A stretch of DNA of 32,328 bases from Limnohabitans sp. Rim8 (GTDB lineage Bacteria; Pseudomonadota; Gammaproteobacteria; Burkholderiales; Burkholderiaceae_C), in the NCBI GenBank assembly GCA_945897465.1, contig CAMDFK010000029.1:1-32328 (forward strand), given 5' to 3'. Shown piece after piece: positions 7,662 to 17,255 of the stretch (position 1 is its first letter; each line of letters starts with the position of its first letter). The translations under genes and the position numbers were made by a program. The notes under the pieces are model-generated. The model was not told the origin of the DNA and ran no database searches. It worked only from the letters and a program-made list of their open reading frames with translations.

Positions 7662-8426
7662 TCAGGCAAAGCGCAGGGCCGCCAGCGCCAGCAAGCCATC
7701 AAAAATCAGGTTGTCCACCAACTCGAAACGCACCGACATGCTGGGGGCCATTTTCCAACCCGCACCACCGGTCATGATGCACACGGGCTCTTGGCCGGTG
7801 TGCTCGCGCAGGTGCTGCACCATGCGCTCGCAGGCCCCGGCAATGGCGTAGGTGCCGCCGCTGGTCAGGGCGTCGCTGGTGTTGGTCGGAAAGGGCCTGA
7901 CATCGCCTGTGGGCACATGCAAACCAGCTGTTCCTGACTCGAGCGCTCGCAGCATGATGCCGTGGCCCGGCAGAATCAGACCACCCAAAAACCGGCCCTG
8001 CGCGTCGATGGCCTCCACCGTCACGGCCGTGCCGACCATGACCACCACCAAAGGGCGCGATGGGCCCGTGGCCAGCAGGCGGTGACGCGCCCCGATCATG
8101 GCCACCCAACGGTCTGCGCCCAAGCGCGATGGGTGGTCGTAACCGTTGCTCAGCCCCGCCTCTTGTGCACTGGGCACCACCCACTGGGGGGTGAAATCCC
8201 AGAGGTCCATTTGCTCTTGCACGCGGCGTTTGATGGCGTCACCGGCCACCACGCAGCCCAGCATCTGGTCCGGCTTGGGCAAATTGGACCAAGGGCCTTC
8301 GGAGAGACGATCAATGTTTTCAAGGAACTCTGCACCCTGTGCGAGCAATTGGCCCTGGGGGCTCGGTTGGTGGTACAGGGCCCATTTCAGGCGTGTGTTG
8401 CCCACATCGATGGCTAAAAAGGTCAT
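7662..8426 (-). CDS. coaX: Type III pantothenate kinase
   Basis: Catalyses the first step of coenzyme A synthesis, ATP-dependent phosphorylation of pantothenate, by the potassium- or ammonium-dependent type III enzyme. The 254 residues carry the ASKHA-fold signatures: phosphate-1 loop [10 protein letters not shown] (6-15), [12 protein letters not shown] (about 105-116) and the phosphate-2 region [11 protein letters not shown] (about 129-139). I start at ATG 8426 because [11 protein letters not shown] is the family N-terminus; an upstream in-frame ATG at 8453 adds only nine non-conserved residues. In many Burkholderiales coaX is next to birA; here it follows a bactofilin gene with a 78-bp gap, and birA is not in the window. 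Confidence 0.95.
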   Translation of the reverse strand: MTFLAIDVGNTRLKWALYHQPSPQGQLLAQGAEFLENIDRLSEGPWSNLPKPDQMLGCVVAGDAIKRRVQEQMDLWDFTPQWVVPSAQEAGLSNGYDHPSRLGADRWVAMIGARHRLLATGPSRPLVVVMVGTAVTVEAIDAQGRFLGGLILPGHGIMLRALESGTAGLHVPTGDVRPFPTNTSDALTSGGTYAIAGACERMVQHLREHTGQEPVCIMTGGAGWKMAPSMSVRFELVDNLIFDGLLALAALRFA

Positions 8427-8504
8427 CTGGCGATGATAATGAATTTCAGCCACCGAAACGGCTGGACCAAGCGGCTTTGAATCCAGCCAAAGATCAGCGC
8501 TGAA

Positions 8505-8960
8505 TCAGCTGTTCAGGCCGGCGTTTTGTGCCTTGCGGATGGCGTCCTGGGCATCCCGGTCAGAACGTGTGGGAGAGTCCGTGCCATCCACTTGCAAAAG
8601 CAGACCCAGGAGCTTGGCCCCGTGCTCGACGGCCATGGAGGCGTATTTGATGTCCCCCTGGACCAATGCACTGGCCATCAGCTCGACCCGCTCAAAAGCA
8701 TGGATGTTGCCCGACACTTTGCCCGCCACAATGATCCGCCCGGCCAACACATCACCTTGTACCTCGCCTTCGGGGCCAATGACCACATAGATTTCCTGGC
8801 CTCTGTCGGCCTCGATATTGCCCACCACTTTGCCATCGATGCGCACATTTTCTTTCAAGCGCAAAGAACCATGGATCTCGGCATGGCGCCCGATCAGGGT
8901 GTTGAATTTTTCCTGCCCCACCTGCAAAGGGGTGAGCTTGCTTGTCTTTTTGCCAAACAT
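8505..8960 (-). CDS. Bactofilin (polymer-forming cytoskeletal protein)
   Basis: Bactofilins self-assemble without nucleotides into filaments that position enzymes or shape the envelope. The 151 residues have a short charged N-terminus (FGKKTSK), then the beta-helical DUF583 core made of hydrophobic repeats at about six-residue spacing (LIGRHAEIHGSLRLKENVRIDGKVVGNI, about 20-47, to about 115), and a charged tail. ATG at 8960 is chosen because it follows a good AAGGAG ribosome binding site; the 41 codons open upstream lack family similarity. It precedes coaX on the same strand. Which envelope process it serves cannot be told from this context. Confidence 0.93.
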   Translation of the reverse strand: MFGKKTSKLTPLQVGQEKFNTLIGRHAEIHGSLRLKENVRIDGKVVGNIEADRGQEIYVVIGPEGEVQGDVLAGRIIVAGKVSGNIHAFERVELMASALVQGDIKYASMAVEHGAKLLGLLLQVDGTDSPTRSDRDAQDAIRKAQNAGLNS

Positions 8961-9174
8961 GGGTAACTCCTTTTTGGGAAATTCATGGTGTCCGGAACCT
9001 TGTCCTGCCAACAAGGCAAAGCCGGAAGCCCGGCTCATCGGGTTCAAGTCATTTCGTAATATAAATGAATCCTGTCCATCCAAGCGGAGTTTTCCAAAGT
9101 GACCAGATCAACTGTGGCCGGTTAGGCCCATGAAGCCAAGCGCTTGAACGCCGCCACAACTCAGGCCCAGCACT
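8961..9174 (-). promoter_or_regulatory. Gap upstream of bactofilin with a possible promoter
   Basis: This 214-bp stretch between the amidase stop and the bactofilin start holds no gene I can support. The only AT-rich patch is at about 9051-9069 (ATTTCGTAATATAAATGAA). Read on the minus strand it offers a TATATT-like -10 about 90 bp before the bactofilin start. No convincing -35 at normal spacing is visible. A small hairpin (AGCCGG-N4-CCGGCT, 9020-9035) would lie in the leader. Confidence 0.3.
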
Positions 9175-10593
9175 TCACAAAGCGGGCCTGACCACGGGCA
9201 TCACCGACTCGTAAGCCCGGGCTGCACGCAGCACCATGGCGTCGCCAAACATGGGGCCCACGATCTGCAGGCCCATGGGCAGCCCGCTGCGGGTCAGGCC
9301 ACAGGGCACGGTGATCGCGGGCTGTTGGGTGAGGTTGAAGGGGTAGCTGAAAGGGGTCCATCCCAGCATGGACACCGGGTTCATGGCGACAGTGCCGGCC
9401 GCACGCGCCTCAAAAGCCGGGATCGACACCGCAGGTGTGACCAGCAAATCAAAGCGCTGCATGAACTGGCGCATGTGCGAACCCAGCACGCCGCGGCGCT
9501 GGTTGAGTTGCTGGATCTGCAAGGCGCCCAGTTGCGCCCCGAATTCAGCCTCGGCTTGGAAGTCGGGATCGGCCACGGCCTGCTGCTCGGCGCTCAAGCC
9601 TTTCCAGACGGTGTAAGCGCCCAAGAACCAAAGCCCTGTGGTGATCTCCAAGGGGTCTTCGAAACCCGGGTCAACCTGCTCCACATGGGCACCCAAGGCC
9701 TGCAGCTGCTGCACAGCGCCATGCACCGCAGCCGCGATTTCGGGGTCCACGTTTTGGGCATAACCCAAGGTGGGCGAGTAGGCGATCTTGAGGCCGCGGA
9801 TGCCGTCTTCCAGGCCCACGGTGTAGTCGCTCGCGTCGGGGGGCAGGGACGTCCAGTCACGGGCATCGGGCTGCTTGAGCACATTGGTCATCAAGGCGGC
9901 GTCGCGCACGCTCATGGTGTGTGGCCCCAAGTGCGCCACCGAGCCAAAAGGTGACAAGGGGTAGGCGGGCACGCGGCCGAAACTGGGTTTGAGGCCCACG
10001 TTGCCGCAAAAAGCGGCCGGGATGCGCACGCTGCCCGCGCCGTCGGTGCCCACGCCAATGGGCCCGAGGCCTGCGGCCACCGCAGCGGCCGTGCCGCCCG
10101 AGGAGCCACCGGGGGTGTGGTTCAGGTTCCAGGGGTTGCGGGTGATGCCGGTGGCGGGTGAATTGGTCTCGCCCTTGCAGCCAAACTCAGGGGTGGTGGT
10201 TTTGCCCAACAAGACCGCCCCCGCTTCACGCAGGCGGGCGGTGGCCGGAGCATCCACATCCCAGGGCTGGTTCGGGTCGATGGTGCGGCTGCCGCGCAAA
10301 GTGGGCCAGCCTTGGGTCAGGATCAGGTCCTTGATGGAGGTGGGCACACCGTCCAATGCGCCCACGGGCGTGCCTTGCTGGCGGTGCGCCTGCCAACGGG
10401 CTTCACTGGCCTGGGCGCTGGCCATGGCCGCTCTTTCGTCCACCAGACAAAAGGCGTTGATTTGTGGGTTGAGACGTTCAATGCGCTGCAGCACCGCCCG
10501 GGTGACTTCGACGGGCGAGGCCTGGCCGCTGCGGTACAGCGTCAGCAGTTCGTGGGCGGGGGCCTGGGTCAGGTCTTGGGGTGTCGTGCTCAT
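9175..10593 (-). CDS. Amidase of the amidase-signature family
   Basis: Hydrolyses a carboxamide to the acid and ammonia or an amine; the natural substrate is not evident. The 472 residues contain the complete Ser-cisSer-Lys triad: K88 in TSIKDL, S164 in the GGSSGG loop (162-167) and the nucleophile S188 in GTDGAGSVRIPAAF. Length and motifs match GatA/AS-family hydrolases rather than a glutamyl-tRNA amidotransferase, as no gatB or gatC is near. A Shine-Dalgarno AAAGAGG precedes ATG 10593. It is the last gene of the run that begins with the ABC binding protein at 17255, 47 bp after the M81 peptidase gene, so it probably acts on the imported compound or a product of the peptidase. Confidence 0.92.
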   Translation of the reverse strand: MSTTPQDLTQAPAHELLTLYRSGQASPVEVTRAVLQRIERLNPQINAFCLVDERAAMASAQASEARWQAHRQQGTPVGALDGVPTSIKDLILTQGWPTLRGSRTIDPNQPWDVDAPATARLREAGAVLLGKTTTPEFGCKGETNSPATGITRNPWNLNHTPGGSSGGTAAAVAAGLGPIGVGTDGAGSVRIPAAFCGNVGLKPSFGRVPAYPLSPFGSVAHLGPHTMSVRDAALMTNVLKQPDARDWTSLPPDASDYTVGLEDGIRGLKIAYSPTLGYAQNVDPEIAAAVHGAVQQLQALGAHVEQVDPGFEDPLEITTGLWFLGAYTVWKGLSAEQQAVADPDFQAEAEFGAQLGALQIQQLNQRRGVLGSHMRQFMQRFDLLVTPAVSIPAFEARAAGTVAMNPVSMLGWTPFSYPFNLTQQPAITVPCGLTRSGLPMGLQIVGPMFGDAMVLRAARAYESVMPVVRPAL

Positions 10594-10640
10594 GGGTGTG
10601 CCTCTTTAGAAAATGTCAAAAGCCCGGCTGCCGAGCCACG

Positions 10641-12140
10641 TCAAGGTCGGGTGCGGGTGTTCGGACTGAGTTTTTTCCAGGGCAAGTCGCCCGGATCGGC
10701 GGCCATGGGACCGGCCGCTTTGGCCACCAGCACGCGGCTGGCGATGGGGGTGAAGTCGGCGCGGAAATGGTTGGAGCTTTTGACCACCAGCAGCTTCATC
10801 TGCTCGGGGTGGATGCCCACGGCGCGGAACAGTTCGCGGTCGAGCATTTGGCATTTGCCGCTGGACACGGCGATCAGTACGCCATCGATTTCGAGGCACG
10901 CACAAGGGCCGATGTGGACTTTCATGCCGGTCATCATTGGGCCTTTGAGCTCGCAATCATCCGGCCCCAAGGCACGCACCGTGAAGCGCCCTTGCAAAGG
11001 TGGGTCGCTTGCCTCGCCGGTGAAAGTGGGCACAGCCTTGCCCAAAGCCAGCTGCAAGCTGGCCCCTATGCCTGCAGCATGGGCCATGCGGGCCGCCGCG
11101 GGATCAAACAACAAGCCAACGGCCACTTGACCGGGCCAGCGCTTTCCAGCGCCTTGCTGCAACAAGGCATGCAGCATGCCGGTGGTGTTGCTGTCACCGC
11201 CTGCGCCTGGGTTGTCTTGTGTGTCGGCCATGACCACGGGGGCGGCTGACACCTCGGCCGTGGCCAAGGCTTGCGTGACTGCTTCGCGGGCGGGCAACAC
11301 ATCGGGTCGCCACTGACCGGGCTCGGCCACGCGCTCAAACAAGCGCTGCACCGCCGATTCAGCCTGCGGGCCATGGCCCCAAACCACGGGCCCGCATTCG
11401 GCAAAGTCGGACGCCGGAAAGCCCATGCAAAAACTGAGCATGCAACCGGTTTGCGACTCCAGCGCGATCATCTCCTCGTAGAGGTCTTTGGCCGGGGCCA
11501 TCCAGGTGCTTTGGGCGTTCAGAGGAATCAAAAACGGCAGGCGACGCGCCTGCATGGGGCGTTTGCCGCCTGCACGCCAATGCTCACACAGCAGCATGGC
11601 GGCGCGCTCGCCGGTCTCGGCCATGTCGATGTGCGGGTAGGTGCGGTAGGCGACCAAGCCATCGGCCAGCTGCAGCATGCGATCGGTGACGTTGGCGTGC
11701 AGGTCCAGGCTGGCCACGATGGGCAGCTTGGGGCCGACCACGGCGCGGATGCGGGCGATCAACTCGCCTTCGCTGTCGTCGGCGTTTTCGGCCACGGCCG
11801 CGCCGTGCAAATCGAGGTAGACCCCGTCCAGGCCCTGCACCAAGGCCGCGCGAACGTCTTCCACAATGGCAGCGCAAATGCGCTCAAACGCGTCTTGTGT
11901 CACATACGACGAAGGTGTGGCGCCTGCCCAGGCCGAGGGCACCAGCTGCCAGCCTTCGCGCCGCGCCGCGTCGATGAAGCCGCCCGCGGGGATGTTCACG
12001 CCCGTCATCTGCTCGATCAGGGCCTGCCCGCGCACATAGGCCGGAAAGGCCTCGCCACTTTGAAAGGCCGCCCAATCGGCCAGGCTGGGGGCAAAGGTGT
12101 TGGTCTCGTGCTGGTAACCAGCGATCAGGATACGGGTCAT
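10641..12140 (-). CDS. M81-family metallopeptidase (MlrC/microcystinase C-like)
   Basis: Member of the M81 family, named after MlrC, which hydrolyses linearised microcystin products in Sphingomonas. The 499 residues show the N-terminal GYQHETNTF (8-16), DLHGAAV (110-116), the metal-site SLDLHAN with D146 and H148, TYPHIDM with H170, and the C-terminal-domain signature DTQDNPGAGGDSNTTG. These are the conserved positions of the family, so it should bind zinc. No signal peptide is visible, so it acts in the cytoplasm. It lies 60 bp after the ABC ATPase gene and 47 bp before an amidase gene on the same strand. Most M81 proteins have unknown substrates; microcystin degradation is not implied, as mlrA, mlrB and mlrD are absent here. 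Confidence 0.92.
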   Translation of the reverse strand: MTRILIAGYQHETNTFAPSLADWAAFQSGEAFPAYVRGQALIEQMTGVNIPAGGFIDAARREGWQLVPSAWAGATPSSYVTQDAFERICAAIVEDVRAALVQGLDGVYLDLHGAAVAENADDSEGELIARIRAVVGPKLPIVASLDLHANVTDRMLQLADGLVAYRTYPHIDMAETGERAAMLLCEHWRAGGKRPMQARRLPFLIPLNAQSTWMAPAKDLYEEMIALESQTGCMLSFCMGFPASDFAECGPVVWGHGPQAESAVQRLFERVAEPGQWRPDVLPAREAVTQALATAEVSAAPVVMADTQDNPGAGGDSNTTGMLHALLQQGAGKRWPGQVAVGLLFDPAAARMAHAAGIGASLQLALGKAVPTFTGEASDPPLQGRFTVRALGPDDCELKGPMMTGMKVHIGPCACLEIDGVLIAVSSGKCQMLDRELFRAVGIHPEQMKLLVVKSSNHFRADFTPIASRVLVAKAAGPMAADPGDLPWKKLSPNTRTRP

Positions 12141-12200
12141 GAAAGGCCGTGGTGAGGGTTCAAATCAAACCGCCTTCATGAGCGGCATTCAGGGTAGGCA

Positions 12201-13829
12201 TCAAACAGCAACATCCATGGGCGGCAAAGCCGCAGGTGCCGCATGCAAAAGACGGCGTGTGTAGTCTTGTTGGGGGTTGGCGTAGAGCTCAGCGGTTGGG
12301 CCTTCTTCGACAATGTGGCCTTGGTGCATCACGATCACGCGGTCACACAGCTGGGCGGCCACACGCAGGTCATGGGTGATGAAGAGCAAACTCAGACCCA
12401 GCCGGCCCTGGATTTCGCGCAGCAAATTCAGAATCTGTGCCTGCACGCTCACGTCGAGGGCGCTCACCGCCTCGTCGGCCACCAGCACCTGGGGACGACA
12501 GGCCAGTGCACGGGCAATGGCCAGACGTTGCCTTTGTCCACCGCTGAATTGGCTGGGGTAGCGCTGCAGCGCTTCGACGGGCAGGCGCACTTGTTTCATC
12601 AACTCGGCGGCCAAGGCCTCGGCCTCGGCCCGTGACTGGCCAAAGTTCATGGCCCCTTCGACCATGGACTGGCCCACCGTGCGGCGCGGGTTGAGCGAGC
12701 GGTTCGGGTCTTGAAACACCACTTGCACACGGTTGCGCAGAGGCCGCAAACGGCCTTCGGGCAAGGTGGCCACCTCGTCGTCGCCCCACAAGATGCGGCC
12801 CTCGGTCGGGTCGATCAGGCGAATGAGGCAACGGGCAAACGTGGACTTGCCCGAGCCGGACTCGCCCACAATGCCCACAGTCTCACCTGCGTGCACCGCC
12901 ACATGGGCGTTTTGCAGCGCGGCAGTGGCGCGGTTGCGACCCAACCAGTCGCGGCTGGCGTAGGTTTTACCCACCCCTTGGCCCGACAACAAAGCCGGGC
13001 CACTGAAGGCGGACTTGGCCGCAGGCGGCGTCATGCCCGGCACGGCGGCGAGCAACTGTCGCGTGTAATCGGCTTGGGGTCTGCGCAAGACCTGCTCGCA
13101 AGGACCCCCTTCAACGGCTTCACCCTGGTTCATCACCAGCACATCGTTGGCAATTTCGGCCACCACGCCCATGTCGTGGGTGATGAAGAGCACCGCACTG
13201 CCCTGCTCGCGTTGCAGGTCGGCAATCAGGCGCAATATTTCTTTTTGTGTGGTCACATCGAGCGCGGTGGTCGGCTCGTCGCAAATGATCAAGGCAGGCT
13301 TGAGCACCACGGCCATGGCGATCACGATGCGTTGGCGCTGACCGCCACTGAGCTGGTGCGGGTAGCTGCGCAGCATGCGCTCGGGATCGGGCAGGCGCAC
13401 CCGTTCGAAGATGCGCAAAATTTCGGCGCGACGCTGGTCGCTGGGCCAGTCGGTGTGGGTTGAGAGCAACTCGTCGACCTGGTCACCACAGGTCATGACC
13501 GGGTTGAGCGCGGTCATGGGTTCCTGAAACACCATGCCCATGCTGCGCCCGCGCAAAGCCCGCAAACGCGCTGCCGAGGCGCCCAGCAAGGATTCGCCTT
13601 GCAGCACGATCTCGCCACCGCTGGGGCGCAATTCTTTGGCCAGCAGGCCCATGACGGTGGTGGCCATGACCGATTTGCCCGAGCCCGACTCGCCCACCAC
13701 ACACAAGGTCTGTCCAGGCAGGATGCTGAGCGACACCTGGTGCACCGCATGCGCCCGGTCCCCGCCCGCAGGCAGGGCCACTGAGAGATCGCGGATGGAC
13801 AGGACCGGTTGAGGAGAAGCTGTGCTCAT
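12201..13829 (-). CDS. Peptide/opine-type ABC importer ATPase with two fused nucleotide-binding domains
   Basis: Energy-coupling subunit of the importer, equivalent to DppD and DppF joined in one chain (GsiA-like), 542 residues. Domain 1 (about 8-260) has Walker A GESGSGKS (46-53), the signature LSGGQRQRIVIAMA and Walker B/D-loop ICDEPTTALD. Domain 2 (about 280-530) repeats Walker A GESGSGKS, FSGGQRQRLAIARA and VADEAVSALD, plus the oligopeptide-type C-terminal extension after each domain. I start at ATG 13829, which shares a base with the TGA of the permease gene (TGATG), giving translational coupling. The open frame continues upstream to 14120, but that stretch only overlaps the permease gene and has no similarity to the family. 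Confidence 0.95.
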   Translation of the reverse strand: MSTASPQPVLSIRDLSVALPAGGDRAHAVHQVSLSILPGQTLCVVGESGSGKSVMATTVMGLLAKELRPSGGEIVLQGESLLGASAARLRALRGRSMGMVFQEPMTALNPVMTCGDQVDELLSTHTDWPSDQRRAEILRIFERVRLPDPERMLRSYPHQLSGGQRQRIVIAMAVVLKPALIICDEPTTALDVTTQKEILRLIADLQREQGSAVLFITHDMGVVAEIANDVLVMNQGEAVEGGPCEQVLRRPQADYTRQLLAAVPGMTPPAAKSAFSGPALLSGQGVGKTYASRDWLGRNRATAALQNAHVAVHAGETVGIVGESGSGKSTFARCLIRLIDPTEGRILWGDDEVATLPEGRLRPLRNRVQVVFQDPNRSLNPRRTVGQSMVEGAMNFGQSRAEAEALAAELMKQVRLPVEALQRYPSQFSGGQRQRLAIARALACRPQVLVADEAVSALDVSVQAQILNLLREIQGRLGLSLLFITHDLRVAAQLCDRVIVMHQGHIVEEGPTAELYANPQQDYTRRLLHAAPAALPPMDVAV

Positions 13830-14704
13830 CACGCGCCCCTTTTTGCAAACTTGGGATCGAGCACGTCGCGCAAACCATCTCCCAGCAAATTCACGGCCAG
13901 CACCGTGGGCACCAAAAACAAGGCGGGGTACAGCACGTTGCCGGGGTACTGGCTGAACTGCACGCGCCCCTCGGCCATGATGTTGCCCCAGGTGGGAATG
14001 TCTGGCGGCAGGCCCAGGCCCAGAAAGCTCAGAATTGCTTCGGTCAGCACCGCCGAAGCGGCCACAAAAGTGCCCTGCACGATCAGCGGCGCCAAGGCAT
14101 TGGGCAAGATGTGACGCCACAAAATCACGGGCGTTGGGGTGGCCAGTGCACGGGCTGCCTCCACAAAAGGCTCTTCACGCAAGCTCAGCACCAGTGAACG
14201 CACCAGGCGCGTCACACGCGGCACCTCGGGGATGGCGATGGCCACCACCACCGTGGCGACCTGAGCGCCTAAAGCCGCCACCAACGCTATGGCCAACAAG
14301 ATGGCAGGGATGGCCATCAAACCGTCCATGAAACGCATGAGAACCGCATCGACCTGCCGAAAGTAACCCGCGAGCATGCCCAAAAAGCCGCCCAGCGCCA
14401 GCGCCAGCACCGCGGTACAACCGCCCACCAGCAAGGACACCTGCGAACCATAGACCACACGGCTGTACAGGTCGCGGCCAAAGCTGTCGGTACCCAGCCA
14501 AAAAATGTGGGCCACGGTGCTGCCATCGACCAGGGTGAAATCCCCCTTCAAGCCCGCAGGCTTGTTGATGAAGTTGGAGTCCATGGCGGCCGGGTCCAGT
14601 GTGCCCAGCCAAGGCGCCAGCAAGGACACCAAGACCATGAAGCCGAGCACCACGGCACCAAAGCGGATGGAGCCATTGGCCCACAAACGATGAGCGACTG
14701 ACAT
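13829..14704 (-). CDS. ABC importer permease, DppC-like
   Basis: Second inner-membrane permease of the peptide-class importer, 291 residues. It begins with one hydrophobic segment (about 14-34), followed by a periplasmic stretch with the class motif FWLGTDSFGRDLYSRVVYG (about 68-86), and then about five more membrane segments. The EAA loop that contacts the ATPase is visible as EAARALATPTPVILWRHILPNAL (about 183-205). Its start overlaps the stop of the upstream permease by one base, and its stop overlaps the ATPase start, so the three genes form a tightly coupled set. Confidence 0.94.
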   Translation of the reverse strand: MSVAHRLWANGSIRFGAVVLGFMVLVSLLAPWLGTLDPAAMDSNFINKPAGLKGDFTLVDGSTVAHIFWLGTDSFGRDLYSRVVYGSQVSLLVGGCTAVLALALGGFLGMLAGYFRQVDAVLMRFMDGLMAIPAILLAIALVAALGAQVATVVVAIAIPEVPRVTRLVRSLVLSLREEPFVEAARALATPTPVILWRHILPNALAPLIVQGTFVAASAVLTEAILSFLGLGLPPDIPTWGNIMAEGRVQFSQYPGNVLYPALFLVPTVLAVNLLGDGLRDVLDPKFAKRGA

Positions 14705-15657
14705 CAGTATCGGATCCTCGGATCAAGAAAGAGGTAGCTCAAATCGACCAATAGATTGATGAACACGTAAGCGCACGAGAACAGCAGAACCAGCCCCTGA
14801 ATCACCGGGAAGTCGCGGTTGAGCACCGCATCCACCGTGAGCATGCCCAAGCCGGGAATGGCGTACACCGTCTCGGTCACCACCACGCCGCCAATGAGCA
14901 GGGCCACACCAATGCCGATGACGGTGACAATGGGCACGGCCGCGTTGCTCAGGGCGTGGCGCAGCAGTACCACACGCTCGGTCAGGCCCTTGGCCCTCGC
15001 TGTGCGGATGTAGTCCTCGGTCAGGGCCTCGGACACACTGGCCCGGGTCACCCGCGCAATCAGGGCCACATAAATCATGGCCAGCGTCATCCACGGCAAG
15101 ATGAGTTGCCGCATCCAATCCCACATCCCGACACTGCGCGGGCCGAACAAGGTTTTGTAACCCTGCACCGGCAGCCAGTCCAGGCGTATGGCAAAAAGGT
15201 AAATCAGCAAATAGCCGATCACAAACACCGGCACCGAAAAACCGGCCACCGAAAAACCGGACAAGATTTTGTCAAGCCAGCCCCCCATGCGCCAAGCGGC
15301 AATGGTTCCCAAAGGAATGGCCAGCGCAATGGCCAGCACCAAGGTGCCCGCTGCCAGGGACAAGGTGGGCTCAATGCGCTGCGCAATCAACTCGGTCACG
15401 GGCTTGCTCAGGTAATACGAATAACCCAGATCACCCTGAAACACCCGTCCGATCCAAATCAGGTACTGGGAGATGATGGACCGGTCCAGACCCAACTGCT
15501 GGCGGATGCGGTCAATGTCTTCGTTGGTGGCGCTGTTGCCGGCAATGACCGCTGCCGGGTCGCCTGGGGCCAGCCTCAAGATGAGGAAAACCACCAGCGA
15601 CACGACAAACAAGACCGGCAGCACCGCCAGCAGGCGGCGCAAAACGAATTGAAACAT
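14704..15657 (-). CDS. ABC importer permease, DppB-like
   Basis: First inner-membrane permease of the importer, 317 residues with six predicted membrane segments. The N-terminal signature RRLLAVLPVLFVVSLVVFLI and LAPGDPA (about 7-36) is that of the DppB/OppB group. The EAA loop is visible as DYIRTARAKGLTERVVLLRHALSNAAVP (about 219-246). The C-terminus ends in FLDPRIRY, the usual end of the family. It starts 14 bp after the binding-protein stop and is coupled by a one-base overlap to the DppC-like gene. Confidence 0.95.
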   Translation of the reverse strand: MFQFVLRRLLAVLPVLFVVSLVVFLILRLAPGDPAAVIAGNSATNEDIDRIRQQLGLDRSIISQYLIWIGRVFQGDLGYSYYLSKPVTELIAQRIEPTLSLAAGTLVLAIALAIPLGTIAAWRMGGWLDKILSGFSVAGFSVPVFVIGYLLIYLFAIRLDWLPVQGYKTLFGPRSVGMWDWMRQLILPWMTLAMIYVALIARVTRASVSEALTEDYIRTARAKGLTERVVLLRHALSNAAVPIVTVIGIGVALLIGGVVVTETVYAIPGLGMLTVDAVLNRDFPVIQGLVLLFSCAYVFINLLVDLSYLFLDPRIRY

Positions 15658-15671
15658 CGGTCAAGAATTGA

Positions 15672-17255
15672 TCAGTTTTTCTTGATGTTCCACATGACCG
15701 GGATGCCGGGGGTTTGCAAAATGCCACTCACGTTGCTGCGGACCACAGTGGGCTGACGGTACTGGCCCAAAGGTGCATGGGTGGCCGTCTCAAAGGCCAC
15801 AGCCTGAATCTGGCTGGCCAATTTCTTTTTCTCTTCGGTGGTGCCTGCACGGGCGAAGCTGGCCTTCAAGCTCTCGATCCGTGGCTCGTTTTGCCAGCCG
15901 AACCAACCGGTGTCACCTTTGGCGTTGAGCATGGCCATGGCCAGCGGGTTGGAGATGTCACCCGCAGTCCAGGCGGTCAGGAAGATGTTCCAACCACCCG
16001 CTGCAGGCGCGTCTTTCTTGGCACGGCGAGCGAGCAAGGAAGCCCAGTCCATTTGCTGGAAGTCCACTTTGAAGCCAGCGGCTTCGAGTTGCTGCTTGGC
16101 CACCAAAGGGATCTTGGCGATCGAGGCCAAGTCGGTGGGGCGCATCAAGACCACAGGGGTGTTGTCATAACCCGCTTCTTTGAGCATTTCGCGGGCTTTG
16201 GCGGGGTTGGCCACGCCGGTGAAGTAACCCGTGTTTTCATCGGCATACACCGTGCCGCAAGGAAAGATGCTGCGGCACAACTTGCCCAACTCGGGCACGC
16301 CAATTTGGGTGTTGATGTAGGCTTGCTGGCCCATGGCCACCATGGCCGCTTGACGGATTTTGGGGTTGTCAAACGGCTTGTGCAGGTGGTTGAAGCGCAA
16401 GATGAATTGCAAGCCCGCGGGCGAGAAGTCATCGATTTTCAAACCTTCGGTTTTCTTGAGGGTTTCGTACTGCTCGAAGCTGGGCTGCTCGACCATGTCC
16501 ACTTCACCCGCCTTGATGGCGTTGAACTGGGTTTGGGGGTCGCGGATGATGACCCATTCCACACGGTCAAAGTTGACCGGACGGCCACCGGCCATGCCGC
16601 TGGGCGCTTCAGCACGGGGCTTGTATTTGGTGTTGCGCGTGTACACCGCCAGTGCACCGGGCTTGAACTCGTCGGCCTTGAAGATGAAGGGGCCTGAACC
16701 AATGTGTTCCTTGATTTGTTCGGCGCCAGGCGTGGCCGCAATGCGGGCGGGCATGATGAAGGGCACGTTGGACGAGGCCTTGCCCAAAGCGTCGATCACG
16801 ATGCCGCTGGGCTCCTTGAGGACCATCCGGAAAGTGTTGGCATCAGGGGTTTCATAACGATCGATGAAGGTGTTCAAGATGCCGCCCATGGCGTCGCGGC
16901 TGGCCCAACGCTTGAGCGAGGCCACCACGTCTTCACTGGTCACAGGCTTGCCATCGTGAAACTCTAAGCCACTGCGCAATTTGAAGGTCCAAGTCTTGCG
17001 GTCGGGCGAGGTGGTGTAGGTGTCCACCATCTGAGGCTTGATGTTGCCCTGTGCGTCTTCAGAGAACAGGGTGTCGTAGATCATGTAAGCGTGGTTGCGC
17101 GTCACATAGGCCGTGGTCCAGATCGGATCGAGCACCGCCAAGTTGGCGTGCGGCACAAAACGGAACACTTTGTTGTCTTGGGCTTGGGCCACCACAGGGG
17201 CCAGCATGCTCAATCCCAACAAACCCGTGGCAGCAAACAGAACACGTCTTTTCAT
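15672..17255 (-). CDS. Periplasmic solute-binding protein of a peptide-class ABC importer (SBP_bac_5)
   Basis: Captures the substrate in the periplasm and delivers it to the permeases. The 527 residues begin with a Sec signal peptide (MKRR, hydrophobic core, cleavage likely after AQA at about residue 25). The mature protein shows the family 5 pattern: LDPIWTTAYVTRNHAYMIYDTLF (about 42-64), then LRSGLEFHDGKPVTSEDVVASL (about 93-114) and later GSGPFIF. No lipobox cysteine is seen, so it should be soluble. A GGAG ribosome binding site lies before ATG 17255. As first gene of the operon it suggests strong expression. The ligand cannot be read from the sequence; the neighbouring peptidase and amidases suggest a peptide or amide. 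Confidence 0.95.
   Translation of the reverse strand: MKRRVLFAATGLLGLSMLAPVVAQAQDNKVFRFVPHANLAVLDPIWTTAYVTRNHAYMIYDTLFSEDAQGNIKPQMVDTYTTSPDRKTWTFKLRSGLEFHDGKPVTSEDVVASLKRWASRDAMGGILNTFIDRYETPDANTFRMVLKEPSGIVIDALGKASSNVPFIMPARIAATPGAEQIKEHIGSGPFIFKADEFKPGALAVYTRNTKYKPRAEAPSGMAGGRPVNFDRVEWVIIRDPQTQFNAIKAGEVDMVEQPSFEQYETLKKTEGLKIDDFSPAGLQFILRFNHLHKPFDNPKIRQAAMVAMGQQAYINTQIGVPELGKLCRSIFPCGTVYADENTGYFTGVANPAKAREMLKEAGYDNTPVVLMRPTDLASIAKIPLVAKQQLEAAGFKVDFQQMDWASLLARRAKKDAPAAGGWNIFLTAWTAGDISNPLAMAMLNAKGDTGWFGWQNEPRIESLKASFARAGTTEEKKKLASQIQAVAFETATHAPLGQYRQPTVVRSNVSGILQTPGIPVMWNIKKN

Noticed and set aside
7662-8426. coaX as inactive because the second phosphate loop reads GTAVT instead of GTATT
   Set aside because: All other motifs are intact, and such variation appears compatible with the family; not enough to claim loss of function.
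8460-8488. Hairpin GGCTGGA-N15-TCCAGCC between bactofilin and coaX as a terminator
   Set aside because: Short stem, long loop and no T-run; could easily occur by chance in GC-rich DNA.
10641-12140. Microcystin-degradation locus because of the MlrC-like peptidase
   Set aside because: mlrA, mlrB and mlrD are absent, and M81 proteins are widespread with other, mostly unknown roles.
13830-14120. N-terminal extension of the double ATPase
   Set aside because: This stretch only reads the permease gene in another frame; the coupled ATG at 13829 gives the conserved start.
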